Shown here: one piece after another, positions 31,944-40,893 of the stretch
How the letters are laid out: each line of letters begins with the position of its first letter
Position numbering within the stretch: position 1 is the first letter of the stretch
Source of the DNA: Chitinophagales bacterium
GTDB taxonomy: Bacteria > Bacteroidota > Bacteroidia > Chitinophagales > Saprospiraceae
Direction of reading: 5' to 3'
DNA length: 64,000 bases
Assembly (NCBI GenBank): GCA_013299105.1
Contig: JAAFJY010000018.1
Coordinates: forward strand, 1 to 64,000
Notes under the pieces: generated by a model
Seen by the model: only the letters and a program-made list of their open reading frames with translations
What the model was told of the DNA's origin: nothing
The model's database searches: none
Program-made: the position numbers and the translations under genes

Positions 31944-33599
31944 TTACTGTTTCACCATCCGCCCTACCAGTGGGGTACCTTTTTCGCCTAGAGATACCCG
32001 GTAAAAATAAACGCCTGGCGACCAATTCGCGCTGGGGACTTCCAGCACTTTGGGCCCTCGCGACACGAACCACTGCTCTTGTCGGTAAACCTTTCGGCCA
32101 CTGATGTCGGTGATTTCGATGTCTACTGGCCGTTCGGTGGTAAATAAGCGGAACTCTAGATTGAATTGATCCGTGGCAGGGTTGGGATAAACACTGATTT
32201 CGCCCAAGCCGTCATCGGTCACTTTGGGATCGTTGACGCTCACCACCCGGTCTGGGATTTCTGCGATGGCACGGTCCATCCAGTCCAGGCGCTGGGTGAT
32301 CCAGTTTTTGAGGTAAGTGATTTCTGCATCGTAAGAACCACCCACAAAGGCATTGGGCCACACATTGCGGTTCAGGATTGGCCAACGGTTGAAATTCGCA
32401 GTGATTGAGGGGGTTCCGATGGTATTGGTCAGGGTGTCCACTAATTTCATCATATTGGTAGTGCTGTACATGCCTTTGCGCAGCTCCGTCCAACGACGTT
32501 TGATGCGGAATCGGAAATCGGGTTCATTGATCAGTTTGGGCCACCAAAAGTGGATCACCCAAAAATCTGTAGGGCAAGCGGTGGTAAAATCATATCCCCA
32601 TCCAGAAGTCAATGCCCCTTGACAATAGTTGGCATTGCCAAATGCCAGGTTGTAATCCCAAATTGGACCAGCTACCATTTTTGGATTTTTTGAGTCAGCA
32701 TCCTTGTGAAAATAGGTACTCAAGCGGTATGCGTCGACGTTTTTGCTCAACTCATTGATCAGCACATTATCCACAAATGAATTGATGTCGATGTACTTAG
32801 GATAGCCTGTTTGGAGGTTGTTGAATTGAGCGCCATTCATGACGGCTTCAAAATTGCGCATCCAATCGCGGATGTAGCTGCGCTGTTTGGTTACAATTTC
32901 ATCGTCATCGGGGTAAAAAATCACATAGTCTGGGGCATAAGTTTTTCCAGGCAAATTGATTTGTGATTTGAAGGTTACATCGCGTGCGTCCGTTTTGTCA
33001 AAAGCCCAAATGTAGCCCCCAGTCAGCTTATCGCCAATGGTATCTGCTTTGGACATTTTCGTGATATTGATGCGGTTTTTGTTGCGCTTCAAACGTTCAG
33101 CCAACATGTACACTCCATCATAGGAACCATTGATGACGAGGTTGACAAAGCGATAACGTGGTGCCCAAGGCATCACTTTTTGCCCCAAACGGTAGACAAT
33201 GGCCTCGCGAATCAAAGATTTATCTGAAAAAGGGGCCAAAAGCACCCAATCGCTTTCCGCAGGCATGCCTAAAATAGACACATCAAGGTCCTCACCTTTT
33301 GCATCCTGGATTTCGATGGTGTAAGGTTTTTTGTCCGAAAGGTCAAAAGATGTTTTGCCTCTGTATCGAATGCCCAAGGTTCCTTGCTGCTGTGGGGTGG
33401 AGCTTGGAGTTACTGTTCCTCCATTGGGTGGAACGATCAGCCGATAAGTTCCAGGAATATTGGTGGTTCGATCAAGTACAAACCCAGGAGAAGTAGTAAT
33501 CGACAAGATCGGCAAGTTGGAATTGGTCAGAACATTTGTTTGCCCAAAAACCATAAAACAAAAGGGAACGGAAAATAAAAGAGTAAAAAGTAGTTTCAT
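31944..33599 (-). CDS. CotH-family protein with T9SS type A sorting domain
   Basis: 551 residues. Signal peptide to about residue 19 (VPFCFMVFGQ). Residues 80-400 match the CotH kinase-like family: LGIRYRGKTSFDLSDKKPYTIEI, ILGMPAESDWVLLAPFSDKSLIREAIVY, GVYMLAERLKR and GPIWDYNLAFGNA (metal-site-like). CotH proteins in Bacillus phosphorylate spore-coat proteins; the role here is unknown. Residues about 475-551 are a C-terminal T9SS type A domain (ISVYPNPATDQFNLEF ... GVYFYRV), so it is predicted to be secreted and probably surface-attached. Confidence 0.9.
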   Translation of the reverse strand: MKLLFTLLFSVPFCFMVFGQTNVLTNSNLPILSITTSPGFVLDRTTNIPGTYRLIVPPNGGTVTPSSTPQQQGTLGIRYRGKTSFDLSDKKPYTIEIQDAKGEDLDVSILGMPAESDWVLLAPFSDKSLIREAIVYRLGQKVMPWAPRYRFVNLVINGSYDGVYMLAERLKRNKNRINITKMSKADTIGDKLTGGYIWAFDKTDARDVTFKSQINLPGKTYAPDYVIFYPDDDEIVTKQRSYIRDWMRNFEAVMNGAQFNNLQTGYPKYIDINSFVDNVLINELSKNVDAYRLSTYFHKDADSKNPKMVAGPIWDYNLAFGNANYCQGALTSGWGYDFTTACPTDFWVIHFWWPKLINEPDFRFRIKRRWTELRKGMYSTTNMMKLVDTLTNTIGTPSITANFNRWPILNRNVWPNAFVGGSYDAEITYLKNWITQRLDWMDRAIAEIPDRVVSVNDPKVTDDGLGEISVYPNPATDQFNLEFRLFTTERPVDIEITDISGRKVYRQEQWFVSRGPKVLEVPSANWSPGVYFYRVSLGEKGTPLVGRMVKQ

Positions 33600-33624
33600 T
33601 GTTGATCAGTTGTTTCTTGCTATC

Positions 33625-33632
33625 CAAATGTA
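33625..33632 (-). promoter_or_regulatory. -7 box (TACATTTG) for CotH gene
   Basis: Exact TAnnTTTG match on the minus strand, 25 bp before the ATG. Confidence 0.5.
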
Positions 33633-33689
33633 GAGGTAAAAACCCAAACTATTGTTGGAAATAGCCCAGATGTCGGCAAATAGCTTGTT

Positions 33690-34526
33690 TTACCCCAAAT
33701 GAAGTTTTGTCAAAAACTGGAGTTCGAAGTTAAAGACATCGGTTTGGGTTGCTTCATTGTGGATTTCGTGGTACAGGCCTTCCCAAGCTTTGAATTGAAC
33801 TTTGTTGGCATTTCTTTTTGCAAAAGCCTCACTGGCTGGACAAGAGGTGATCTGGTCGGCTGCACCATGCATGATTAACGTTGGAGCGGGCATTTCACCC
33901 TGCCACTGGTTTAAAAAATTTGCTGCTTCCATCAGGTTGTAGCCCATCGACGCGCTGATGCGATCGTGTACAAGTGGATCATCCACATAAGCTTTGACTA
34001 CTGCTGGATCGGTAGCGATTTTGCTTACGTCCAGGTCGTTTTTCAAGGTAAGGTCAGGCAGTAAGGCATTCAGCCATTTGGCAGCTTTGACTTTCCAGGC
34101 AGGTGGCGCAAAAGCCAATTGGATCCATGGTCCGGTGGCAATTAAGGTTTGCGCATCGAATTGGCGGCGGGTGGCGTAATTCAAAACCACGTTGCCGCCC
34201 ATTGAGTGGCCACGCAAGACCAATGGCTTATTGGAGGCACTTGATTTTACGTATTTAATCACCAGGGCCAAGTCGTCCAAAAGGGCGTTCAAACTTGGGG
34301 TATGTCCTTTCGGACCTTCTGATTGCCCATGCCCCCGCTGGTCATAGGCCCATACCTCAAAACCATTTTGGTTGTAAAAATCGGCCAAGTGTTGATACCG
34401 CCCAGAGTGCTCTCCCATACCATGAACGATCAAAACCTGGGCTTTCGGCTGGGCGCTGAGCCAATTTTTGAGGTGTAATTTCAAACCATCGGAGGTGGTA
34501 AGTGAGCTGGATGCAGGTGTAGTCAT
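33690..34526 (-). CDS. Lysophospholipase-like alpha/beta hydrolase
   Basis: 278 residues from the ATG at 34526 (MTTPASSS). Serine hydrolase 'hydrolase_4' type related to monoacylglycerol lipases: VHGMGEHSGRY (oxyanion), GHSMGGNV (nucleophile Ser), the acid in MHGAADQITS and the His in YHEIHNEA. No signal peptide, so cytoplasmic or membrane-peripheral; acts on acylglycerols or lysophospholipids. The frame is open 41 codons further upstream, but that part is family B repeat sequence and is not considered coding. Confidence 0.87.
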   Translation of the reverse strand: MTTPASSSLTTSDGLKLHLKNWLSAQPKAQVLIVHGMGEHSGRYQHLADFYNQNGFEVWAYDQRGHGQSEGPKGHTPSLNALLDDLALVIKYVKSSASNKPLVLRGHSMGGNVVLNYATRRQFDAQTLIATGPWIQLAFAPPAWKVKAAKWLNALLPDLTLKNDLDVSKIATDPAVVKAYVDDPLVHDRISASMGYNLMEAANFLNQWQGEMPAPTLIMHGAADQITSCPASEAFAKRNANKVQFKAWEGLYHEIHNEATQTDVFNFELQFLTKLHLG

Positions 34527-34533
34527 TGCATGA

Positions 34534-34672
34534 AGTATTTGAGCTAAATTAAAGTGGACATATTTGCTTTTGAGGTTTAACAAAAAAAGGAACACAACTT
34601 CCTTCCAGTCAGTTGCTTTTCTTTTTTCACTAAACCCAAATCCGTCCACCTTATTTTTTTACGCTCTCTAAG
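34534..34672 (-). repeat. Family B MITE-like repeat, copy 3
   Basis: GTATTTGAGCTAAATTAAAG, GTGGACATATTTGC, TTTAACAAAAAAAGGAACAC, AACTTCC, GTCCACCTTATT and ACGCTCTCTAAG. It starts 8 bp upstream of the hydrolase ATG, as copy 1 does (31 bp) before yajC. Confidence 0.75.
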
Positions 34673-34786
34673 TGCTTATTGGGGGCAAAATAAAACTATC
34701 TACTCAAAAAATGCATCCCTTGTTTACTTGTGCCAATTCTTTTAGTATTTCAGCAGCGCCAAAGGTTCCCTTTTCCATAATCCTTT

Positions 34787-34794
34787 TATCTTTG
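34787..34794 (+). promoter_or_regulatory. -7 box (TATCTTTG)
   Basis: Exact match, about 58 bp before the TTG start at 34852. Confidence 0.5.
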
Positions 34795-34851
34795 TTGCCT
34801 GTTTTTGCACTGCCACCACAGTCAAATGTTTAACCCGAAATCACTTCTGTT

Positions 34852-35586
34852 TTGTCCGATAGCTTAGTCATTATCCCTACTTACAACGAAAAAGAGAACA
34901 TCGCCACCATGATTGAGGCCGTGTTCGCATTGGCTTTCCCCTTTCATCTGCTAATTGTAGACGATGGCTCGCCCGATGGTACAGCTGAGATTGTAAGGGC
35001 AAAAATGCAGGAATACCCTGATCGCTTATTCATGTTGGAGCGATCAGGTAAGTTGGGATTAGGCACAGCTTACATTGCAGGTTTCAAGTGGGGTCTGGAG
35101 CGAGGTTATGATTACTTGTTTGAAATGGACGCAGATTTTTCCCACAACCCAGAAGACTTGTTGCGCCTGCGCCAGGCTTGTGCCGAAGGTGGTGCAGACC
35201 TTGCCGTGGGGTCTCGTTATGTAAAAGGAGGGAAACTATCTAACTGGCCCTGGGATCGGGTTATTTTGTCTTATGGAGGCTCGGTTTATGTGCGTTTGAT
35301 CACTTTTATGCCAGTGATGGACCCCACTGCGGGTTTTGTATGCTACACCAGCCGTTTGCTGAACGGCATTGATTTGGACAAAATTAAGTTCGTAGGATAT
35401 GCTTTCCAAATTGAAATGAAATATGCCGCTTACCGTTGTGGGTACAAAATCAAAGAAGTACCGATTACGTTCATCGACCGAGTAGCAGGCGCTTCTAAGA
35501 TGTCGCCAGGCATCATTAAAGAGGGAATTCTGGGAGTGATGAAAATGCGCTGGCAGAGTTTTGGTAAAAATTATCGGAAAGGGTAG
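34852..35586 (+). CDS. Polyprenol monophosphomannose synthase-like GT2
   Basis: 244 residues. Family 2 glycosyltransferase of the dolichol/polyprenol-phosphate mannose synthase type: VIIPTYNEKENI, LIVDDGSPDGT, FEMDADFSHNPE (the DAD metal site), GSRYVKGG and the C-terminal IKEVPITFIDRVAGASKM. Transfers a sugar from a nucleotide donor to a lipid carrier at the inner membrane; no C-terminal helix is present, so it is the soluble or peripheral subclass. The frame has no ATG: an in-frame stop lies at 34831-34833, so it starts at TTG 34852, which aligns exactly with the family N-terminus. Confidence 0.9.
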   Translation: MSDSLVIIPTYNEKENIATMIEAVFALAFPFHLLIVDDGSPDGTAEIVRAKMQEYPDRLFMLERSGKLGLGTAYIAGFKWGLERGYDYLFEMDADFSHNPEDLLRLRQACAEGGADLAVGSRYVKGGKLSNWPWDRVILSYGGSVYVRLITFMPVMDPTAGFVCYTSRLLNGIDLDKIKFVGYAFQIEMKYAAYRCGYKIKEVPITFIDRVAGASKMSPGIIKEGILGVMKMRWQSFGKNYRKG

Positions 35587-35601
35587 GAGTTTGACATGGT
35601 T

Positions 35602-35880
35602 TGACATATGAAAGACAACATATGATAGACGATATATGATTTGTGGGCTCGCGCGCAAGATTTATCAAAATGAGGTCAATCTCGGTTTTCCGATTTGGAT
35701 CTGGGATTTTTGACTTACGAGTGACTATTTACGACTTGCGAAGGAGGGCTCGCTGGCAGGATTTGTGGTTAGCTTATGATTTTCGGGTTTACGGTTTGGT
35801 TTTTTTATTTTTTTAACATACGATAGACGAGATACGATAGACGACATATGATTTGGGGGCTCGCTGGGGAGATTTGCGGA
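35602..35880. repeat. Family D repeats, copies 2 and 3
   Basis: ATATGAAAGACAACATATGA with GGGCTCGCGCGCAAGATTT (35602-35665), and ACATACGATAGACGAGATAC with GACATATGATTTGGGGGCTC (35816-35880). A partial GAGGGCTCGCTGGCAGG lies at 35744. The 539-bp gap holds no gene. Confidence 0.55.
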
Positions 35881-35955
35881 TAGTTTAGCATTTCGTTCCA
35901 CACATGGAAGGCCGATTGCCAATATGAAACAGAAAATACATCATGCATCGTGAAA

Positions 35956-35975
35956 CCCTGGACTTCAGTCCGGGG
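35956..35975. repeat. Small hairpin CCCTGGACT/AGTCCGGGG
   Basis: A 9-bp stem with one G-U pair and a 2-base loop, REP-like, in the gap before the lipoprotein gene end. The rest to 36125 shows nothing further. Confidence 0.35.
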
Positions 35976-36125
35976 TAAAAAACACCCCTCGAAATCCATC
36001 CTGCATCTATCTAGCAGTTGCATCAAAATCACAGCCTATACAAAAAAAGACTGCCACAATGCCCAAAAAGTTTTTGGATATCGTGGCAGCTCGAAAATGT
36101 CACAAGATTCTTCAAGAAAACATCT

Positions 36126-36773
36126 TTACTGCAAGCAAACGCAAGCGAAGCTTTGCAGACCAAAAATGATGCCGTGGGGCACACCCAATACATCGGTTTT
36201 CAAAATGTACTCGTCCATTTGGGTCAAGTTGTACCAATATTCCAGGAAACAAGTCGATAGGCTTGCATTGGCGGGTAATACATTGCAATAGCGGCAGGGA
36301 TTGGGATGCAGGATTGCATACTCACCGCCTTGGCCACTCAGGCCATTGGGCGTGCTGTACATCAGTTCTTTGCCATCGGTGGCGTACAATTGAAAGAAAA
36401 AATTGAACAAATCCGGCGACCATTCTACTTGCAGGAGTTTGTACTTGGTGCTGCGTTGCATCAAAGCCAAATAGCTGCCGGGCTCGGATAAGGGGGCCAG
36501 ACAAACCTGGTAATCTTGAAACTTGATTTGGATTTGTTGCTTCAAATTGGCCTGTGCGTACAAAGTTGGGAACTGCGATTTGGCCATCGACAACATTTTC
36601 TTTTGAAAAGTAGCCGAGGGCGTAAAGTTGTGTGTGACGCTGACCAATCCCAAGTCGTTTTGCAAATACGAGGGAATACTCATGCTGCTCAACTGATCGG
36701 ATTTGATCTCAGAATCGCAGGAAAACGAGCTGCAAAGCAGGAAAAGCAGGAGGATTTTAATGACATTTTGCAT
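36126..36773 (-). CDS. Hypothetical lipoprotein
   Basis: 215 residues with a lipoprotein-type signal ending SSFSC at Cys19. No family is recognised. The mature part has several cysteines (VCLAPL, NPCRYCNV, STCF, FACVCLQ) and aromatic-rich strands, compatible with a disulfide-stabilised envelope domain. The C-terminus ends in CVCLQ. It precedes an alpha/beta hydrolase gene's 3' end on the same strand but with a gap of about 190 bp, so co-transcription is uncertain. Gene call is supported by the signal and codon use. Confidence 0.65.
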   Translation of the reverse strand: MQNVIKILLLFLLCSSFSCDSEIKSDQLSSMSIPSYLQNDLGLVSVTHNFTPSATFQKKMLSMAKSQFPTLYAQANLKQQIQIKFQDYQVCLAPLSEPGSYLALMQRSTKYKLLQVEWSPDLFNFFFQLYATDGKELMYSTPNGLSGQGGEYAILHPNPCRYCNVLPANASLSTCFLEYWYNLTQMDEYILKTDVLGVPHGIIFGLQSFACVCLQ

Positions 36774-36966
36774 GTTGTTGGAGTTTTAGTGTGTGACAAA
36801 TCACAATTGATTTTCCACAAAACTAAGCTCCAAAAACGGCCCCCGAAAGGACAAATAACGCTTTTTGTCCCCTCTGGATTCCTAAAAAAATCAGCTATAT
36901 TGACTGTGCAAAAAATTGACAATCAATAAAATAATCATTTTTGAAACAACCCTTAGGTCCAAAACC

Positions 36967-37833
36967 TCAAGGCTCGGCAAGGGCTGCTAACAGGTATTTT
37001 TTTGTCACTTCGGGCAATGTAAAGGGAATCAAATGCCCCGTTCCTTCCATCACAACCATGTTCAAGTGCTCTTTGGGTATCTCCTGGCGGCTAAAATCGA
37101 TATTGGGCATGGGGGCCAACATGTCTTTGGTGCCGTGCAAGTGAGTTACAGCTACTTTGAGTTGTTTCCAATCTTCGCGCATTTTGTCCAGTTCAGCCGC
37201 GTGCGAAAACTTTTCATCTGCTGATACCCGAAAACCCCTGGAAACCGTCCAACGGGTTGCAGGCCATTTGGCCCAATAAGATACCCAAAACATCGGCTCG
37301 TGATCGGGGTGATTGACCGGAGCCAACATGAGTAGTGATCGAATGCTATCAGGATACAAATAAGCCGCTTTGGCAATGATTGGTCCACCATAAGAATGTC
37401 CCACCAAGATGAAGCGCCGCCTAGGATATTGGTCCATTACTGCCTTTACTGCTTCGGCTTGTTTTTGGATGGAAATTTCGCTGTGCCCATAGTTGGAAAA
37501 CCCATAACCGGGTCGGTCTATCGACACGAGGATGGCTTTCTTTTGCAAATCAGCATCGGCCTGGTAAGTGAAAAAATTATTGGCCGAGCCAGGAGCACCG
37601 TGTACGAACAAGATCACAGGCAAATCAGCGCTTGGATTTTTAGGCCCCGTTTCTACCCAAAACAAAGAATCGCTGCCATAAGGAATGCTTTTCTGCTGGA
37701 CTTCGCTGCCGAGTTTGGCAAAATACTTGTCGATTCCTTTTCGAGAAGTCCGAAAAGAAGATTGCATGTTGTAAATTAAAAAGCCGAGGATCAGGATAAA
37801 AAGCCCAAGCAAAATGCGTTTGAAGATTTTCAT
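36967..37833 (-). CDS. Membrane-anchored alpha/beta hydrolase
   Basis: 288 residues from the ATG at 37833. An uncleaved N-terminal anchor (ILLGLFILILGFLIYNM, about 7-23) leads to an alpha/beta hydrolase fold: LFVHGAPGSANNF (oxyanion), VGHSYGGPI (nucleophile Ser), LHGTKDMLAP (acid) and GTGHLIPF (His). It resembles epoxide hydrolase or haloalkane dehalogenase-like esterases, but without the extra residues that decide substrate. Predicted to face the periplasm. An ATG 18 codons upstream would disrupt the anchor. Confidence 0.85.
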   Translation of the reverse strand: MKIFKRILLGLFILILGFLIYNMQSSFRTSRKGIDKYFAKLGSEVQQKSIPYGSDSLFWVETGPKNPSADLPVILFVHGAPGSANNFFTYQADADLQKKAILVSIDRPGYGFSNYGHSEISIQKQAEAVKAVMDQYPRRRFILVGHSYGGPIIAKAAYLYPDSIRSLLMLAPVNHPDHEPMFWVSYWAKWPATRWTVSRGFRVSADEKFSHAAELDKMREDWKQLKVAVTHLHGTKDMLAPMPNIDFSRQEIPKEHLNMVVMEGTGHLIPFTLPEVTKKYLLAALAEP

Positions 37834-37930
37834 GAAGGTGAAATATGGGTAAAAGGTTTTAGGAATCAACCAATTGGACGGATACAAAGTTTAATCCGCT
37901 TGTATTTATTCGCCACCAGCAATTCAGCTT

Positions 37931-37962
37931 TTTGCTTTTTTCGAAATTCTGTGTTATATTTC
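37931..37962 (+). promoter_or_regulatory. Promoter TTTG-N20-TATATTTC for priA
   Basis: -33 element TTTG (37931-37934), 20-base spacer and -7 box TATATTTC (37955-37962, one mismatch to TAnnTTTG), 45 bp before the priA ATG. Spacing fits the Bacteroidota consensus. Confidence 0.6.
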
Positions 37963-38006
37963 GGGCAAATCATACAAAACGATAGCAGATTCAAGCGAAA
38001 CTTTTA

Positions 38007-40472
38007 ATGGAATTTCATCCCGTCCAGTCTTCCAATACTTATGCTTTGGTGATTTTGCCATTGGCCTTACCTTATCAATACACTTACTATGTACCAGAAG
38101 AGTTGTTGGAAAAAATTCAGGTCGGTGTCAGAGTCGAAGTGCAGTTTGGCCCTAAACGGCTCTACGCTGGGATCGTCATGGCTTTGACCGACGAATCGCC
38201 GTCGTATAAAATCAAGCCCATATTGTCCGTAATTGACGATGTTCCCGTGGTGATCCCCACGCAATTGCAGTTTTGGGAATGGTTGGCCGAGTACTACAAC
38301 TGTACCTTGGGCGAGGTCATGAATGCGGCCATGCCCAACAACCTCAAATTGAGCAGCGAAACGACGATTTGTCTCAGCCCTTTGTTCGATGGCGATTACT
38401 TGGGACTCAGCGGCAATGAATACCTGATCGCCGAGGCTTTGTCGATCCAAAACGAACTCACCTTGGACCAAGTAAAGGATATTTTGCAGGTCAAAACCAT
38501 TTATCCCCTCATCCGAAGCATGTTGGACAAAAGGGTGATTTACCTCAAAGAAGACCTGGAAGAAAAGTACAAGCCCAAAATTGTCACCGAAGTCTTATTG
38601 GCCGAACCTTATGTCTCCAATCAGCTCCTGCTCAAGGAAGCTTTCGATAAATTAAGCAAATCGAATCGGCAGGAAGAAACCCTGATCGCTTTTTTACAAC
38701 TCAAGCGCAGCCAATCTTTTATCCGCAAAGAAGAGTTGTACAAAATGGCTAAGGCCGATCTGGGTGTGATCAACGCAATGGTGAAAAAAGGCATTTTTGA
38801 AATCCGCCAACGTGAGGTAAGCCGCATGGGATCGTATGAAGAAGAAACCATTGACGCGGGGGAAATGTCGGAACAGCAAACCCGTGCTTTGGCCGAAACC
38901 AAAGCCCATTTTGCCACCAAAAATGTAACCTTGCTGCATGGAGTAACGGGCAGCGGCAAAACCCGGGTGTATGTCGAGTTGATCAAAGAGGCCATTGCAA
39001 GAGGGGAACAAGTGCTTTACCTCTTGCCCGAAATAGCACTTACGACTCAAGTTGTTGAGCGTTTACAAAAGTTTTTTGGCCAGGAAGTAGCCGTTTACCA
39101 TTCCCGCTTGAGCGACAACGAACGCGTAGAGGTTTGGAACAGTACCCGCAAGGGCAAATCGCTGGTTTTGGGCGCGCGTTCGGCCCTGTTTTTGCCTTTC
39201 CCAAACTTGAAACTGATCATTGTAGACGAGGAGCACGACCCTTCCTTCAAACAGCAAGAGCCCAATCCGCGCTACCACGGACGCGATGCAGCCATCTTTT
39301 TGGCCAGCCAGGCTGGGGCCAAAGTTTTGTTGGGTACCGCCACTCCTTCCATCGAAACCTATGCCAACGCCAAGGCAAAAAAATACGGTTTGGTCAACAT
39401 GCCCGAACGCTTTGGTGGTTTGCAATTGCCTGAAATCCAAATTGTGGACTTAAAGGCCGAGGCAAAGGAGCGCGGGATGCAATCGCATTTTTCCAACGCC
39501 TTGTTGACTGCCATCCGTGAAACTTTGGAAAGGGGCGAACAGGTTATTTTGTTCCAAAACCGCCGTGGCTACGCCCCCGTATACAAATGTGTGACCTGCG
39601 ACTGGAACCAGGAATGCATACATTGCGATGTGAGCCTCACTTACCACAAGGCCCAAAATAACCTCAAGTGCCATTACTGTGGCTACCATACCAAGTTGCC
39701 CAGCTCTTGCCCGGCCTGCGGCAACAAACAATTGATCCTGGAGGGTTTTGGCACGGAAAAAGTGGAAGACGAGCTGCAAATTTACCTGCCAGAAGCAAAA
39801 ATTGGCCGCATGGACTTTGACACGGTGCGTACCAAAAACGCCCATGCCCAGATCATCAACGATTTTGAAGAGGGGCGGTTGCAAATATTGGTCGGCACTC
39901 AAATGGTCACCAAAGGCCTGGATTTTGAAAAAGTTGGCCTGGTAGGCATCCTCAGCGCCGATCAGTTGCTGAAATTCCCTGATTTCCGGGCCAGTGAACG
40001 GGCTTTTCAATTGATGACGCAAGTGAGCGGCCGAGCTGGACGCAAGCACCGTCGGGGCAAGGTATTGATCCAAACCAGCAACGTGGCTCATCCGGTGATT
40101 CAGGATGTGTTGGAAAACGATTTCCTGCGCTTTTTTGAACGGGAAATGCACGAGCGGCAGGAGTATTTTTACCCACCCTATTTTCGCCTGATCCGGATTT
40201 CGCTCAAGCACAAGAAACCGGAAGTGCTCAACAAGGCGGCACAAATTTACCAAAACTACCTCTACCCCAAATTGGGAGATCGTTTGCGAGGACCTGCCAT
40301 GCCTTATGTGAGCCGGGTACGCAGCTATTATTTGCTGGATTTTATGATCAAATTGGAGCGCAAACCGCAATTGATCAAACAAACCAAAACCTGGCTCAAG
40401 GAAGCCGAACACCACTTGCTGAGTGAGCAGGGGTATTCTAGCGTGCGCATTGCCGTTGACGTGGATCCATGA
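38007..40472 (+). CDS. priA: Primosomal replication restart helicase PriA
   Basis: 821 residues. Reloads the replisome at stalled forks. Seen: N-terminal DNA-binding domain (LPYQYTYYVPEEL, VRVEVQFGPKRLYAGIV), Walker A HGVTGSGKTRVY (about 312-323), DEEHDPSFKQ (II), GTATPSIET (III), the zinc region with CVTCDWNQECIHC and CHYCGYHTKLPSSCPACG (about 529-572, eight cysteines), then GTQMVTKGLDF and the arginine-finger SGRAGR. Length is slightly above the E. coli protein (732), mostly in the domain between residues 110 and 300. Single gene, flanked downstream by GT-rich repeats. Confidence 0.96.
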   Translation: MEFHPVQSSNTYALVILPLALPYQYTYYVPEELLEKIQVGVRVEVQFGPKRLYAGIVMALTDESPSYKIKPILSVIDDVPVVIPTQLQFWEWLAEYYNCTLGEVMNAAMPNNLKLSSETTICLSPLFDGDYLGLSGNEYLIAEALSIQNELTLDQVKDILQVKTIYPLIRSMLDKRVIYLKEDLEEKYKPKIVTEVLLAEPYVSNQLLLKEAFDKLSKSNRQEETLIAFLQLKRSQSFIRKEELYKMAKADLGVINAMVKKGIFEIRQREVSRMGSYEEETIDAGEMSEQQTRALAETKAHFATKNVTLLHGVTGSGKTRVYVELIKEAIARGEQVLYLLPEIALTTQVVERLQKFFGQEVAVYHSRLSDNERVEVWNSTRKGKSLVLGARSALFLPFPNLKLIIVDEEHDPSFKQQEPNPRYHGRDAAIFLASQAGAKVLLGTATPSIETYANAKAKKYGLVNMPERFGGLQLPEIQIVDLKAEAKERGMQSHFSNALLTAIRETLERGEQVILFQNRRGYAPVYKCVTCDWNQECIHCDVSLTYHKAQNNLKCHYCGYHTKLPSSCPACGNKQLILEGFGTEKVEDELQIYLPEAKIGRMDFDTVRTKNAHAQIINDFEEGRLQILVGTQMVTKGLDFEKVGLVGILSADQLLKFPDFRASERAFQLMTQVSGRAGRKHRRGKVLIQTSNVAHPVIQDVLENDFLRFFEREMHERQEYFYPPYFRLIRISLKHKKPEVLNKAAQIYQNYLYPKLGDRLRGPAMPYVSRVRSYYLLDFMIKLERKPQLIKQTKTWLKEAEHHLLSEQGYSSVRIAVDVDP

Positions 40473-40530
40473 GATGGGGTGTGGGTGTGGTAGTGTGGGT
40501 GTGGTAGTGTGGGTTTGGGTGTGTGGGGCT
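40473..40530 (+). repeat. Family E GT-rich arm
   Basis: Tandem GTGTGGGTGTGGTA units begin three bases after the priA stop codon, followed by GGGGCTTCGAGTCGGG, the same tag that flanks the other family E copies. Confidence 0.6.
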
Positions 40531-40637
40531 TCGAGTCGGGTTTTTCGGCTGGGCCAATTGCTCGCCAGCTCGTCCCGCGTCTCCTGACGGGGATGGGCAT
40601 CTGAAGCGTCTCCTGACGCTTTTCCCCCATACAAATT

Positions 40638-40790
40638 TCAAATCATGGTCAAAGTCATGTTGGAAATCAGTAAGATAGGGTGTGGAGTGTGTAAGTGTGA
40701 GTTCGGGTGGGGGACTTCGAACATAAGTTTCGTCTCCAATTGAAAACGTGGTTTCTTCACACTCAAACCCAAACAAGCACACCCAAACCC
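40638..40790. repeat. Family G piece plus family E inverted pair
   Basis: CATGGTCAAAGTCATGTTGG (family G) then GT arm GTGTGGAGTGTGTAAGTGTG and AC arm CACACTCAAACCC...CACACCCAAACCC, with GACTTCGAA beside the GT arm. Confidence 0.55.
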
Positions 40791-40794
40791 AATT

Positions 40795-40893
40795 TCATCC
40801 GTGTTCCCATCCCGCGAAGCGGGGTAAAAAAAGATTAGTGGCCACAGCGGAGCAACGAAGTTGTGAATTAGAAAGCTTATTTGTGGCTACTCT
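40795..40893 (+). repeat. Family G repeat abutting a stop codon
   Basis: CATCCGTGTTCCCATCCCGC, the CCCGCGAAGCGGGG hairpin, GCAACGAAGTTGTGAATTAG and TATTTGTGGCTACT. It ends two bases before the stop of the minus-strand radical SAM gene. Confidence 0.65.

Noticed and set aside
40473-40530. GT-rich tandem units as a CRISPR array
   Set aside because: Units are short, imperfect and have no unique spacers, and there are no cas genes.
39450-40634. 394-residue minus-strand ORF
   Set aside because: Antisense to priA, which has all its motifs and the right codon pattern.
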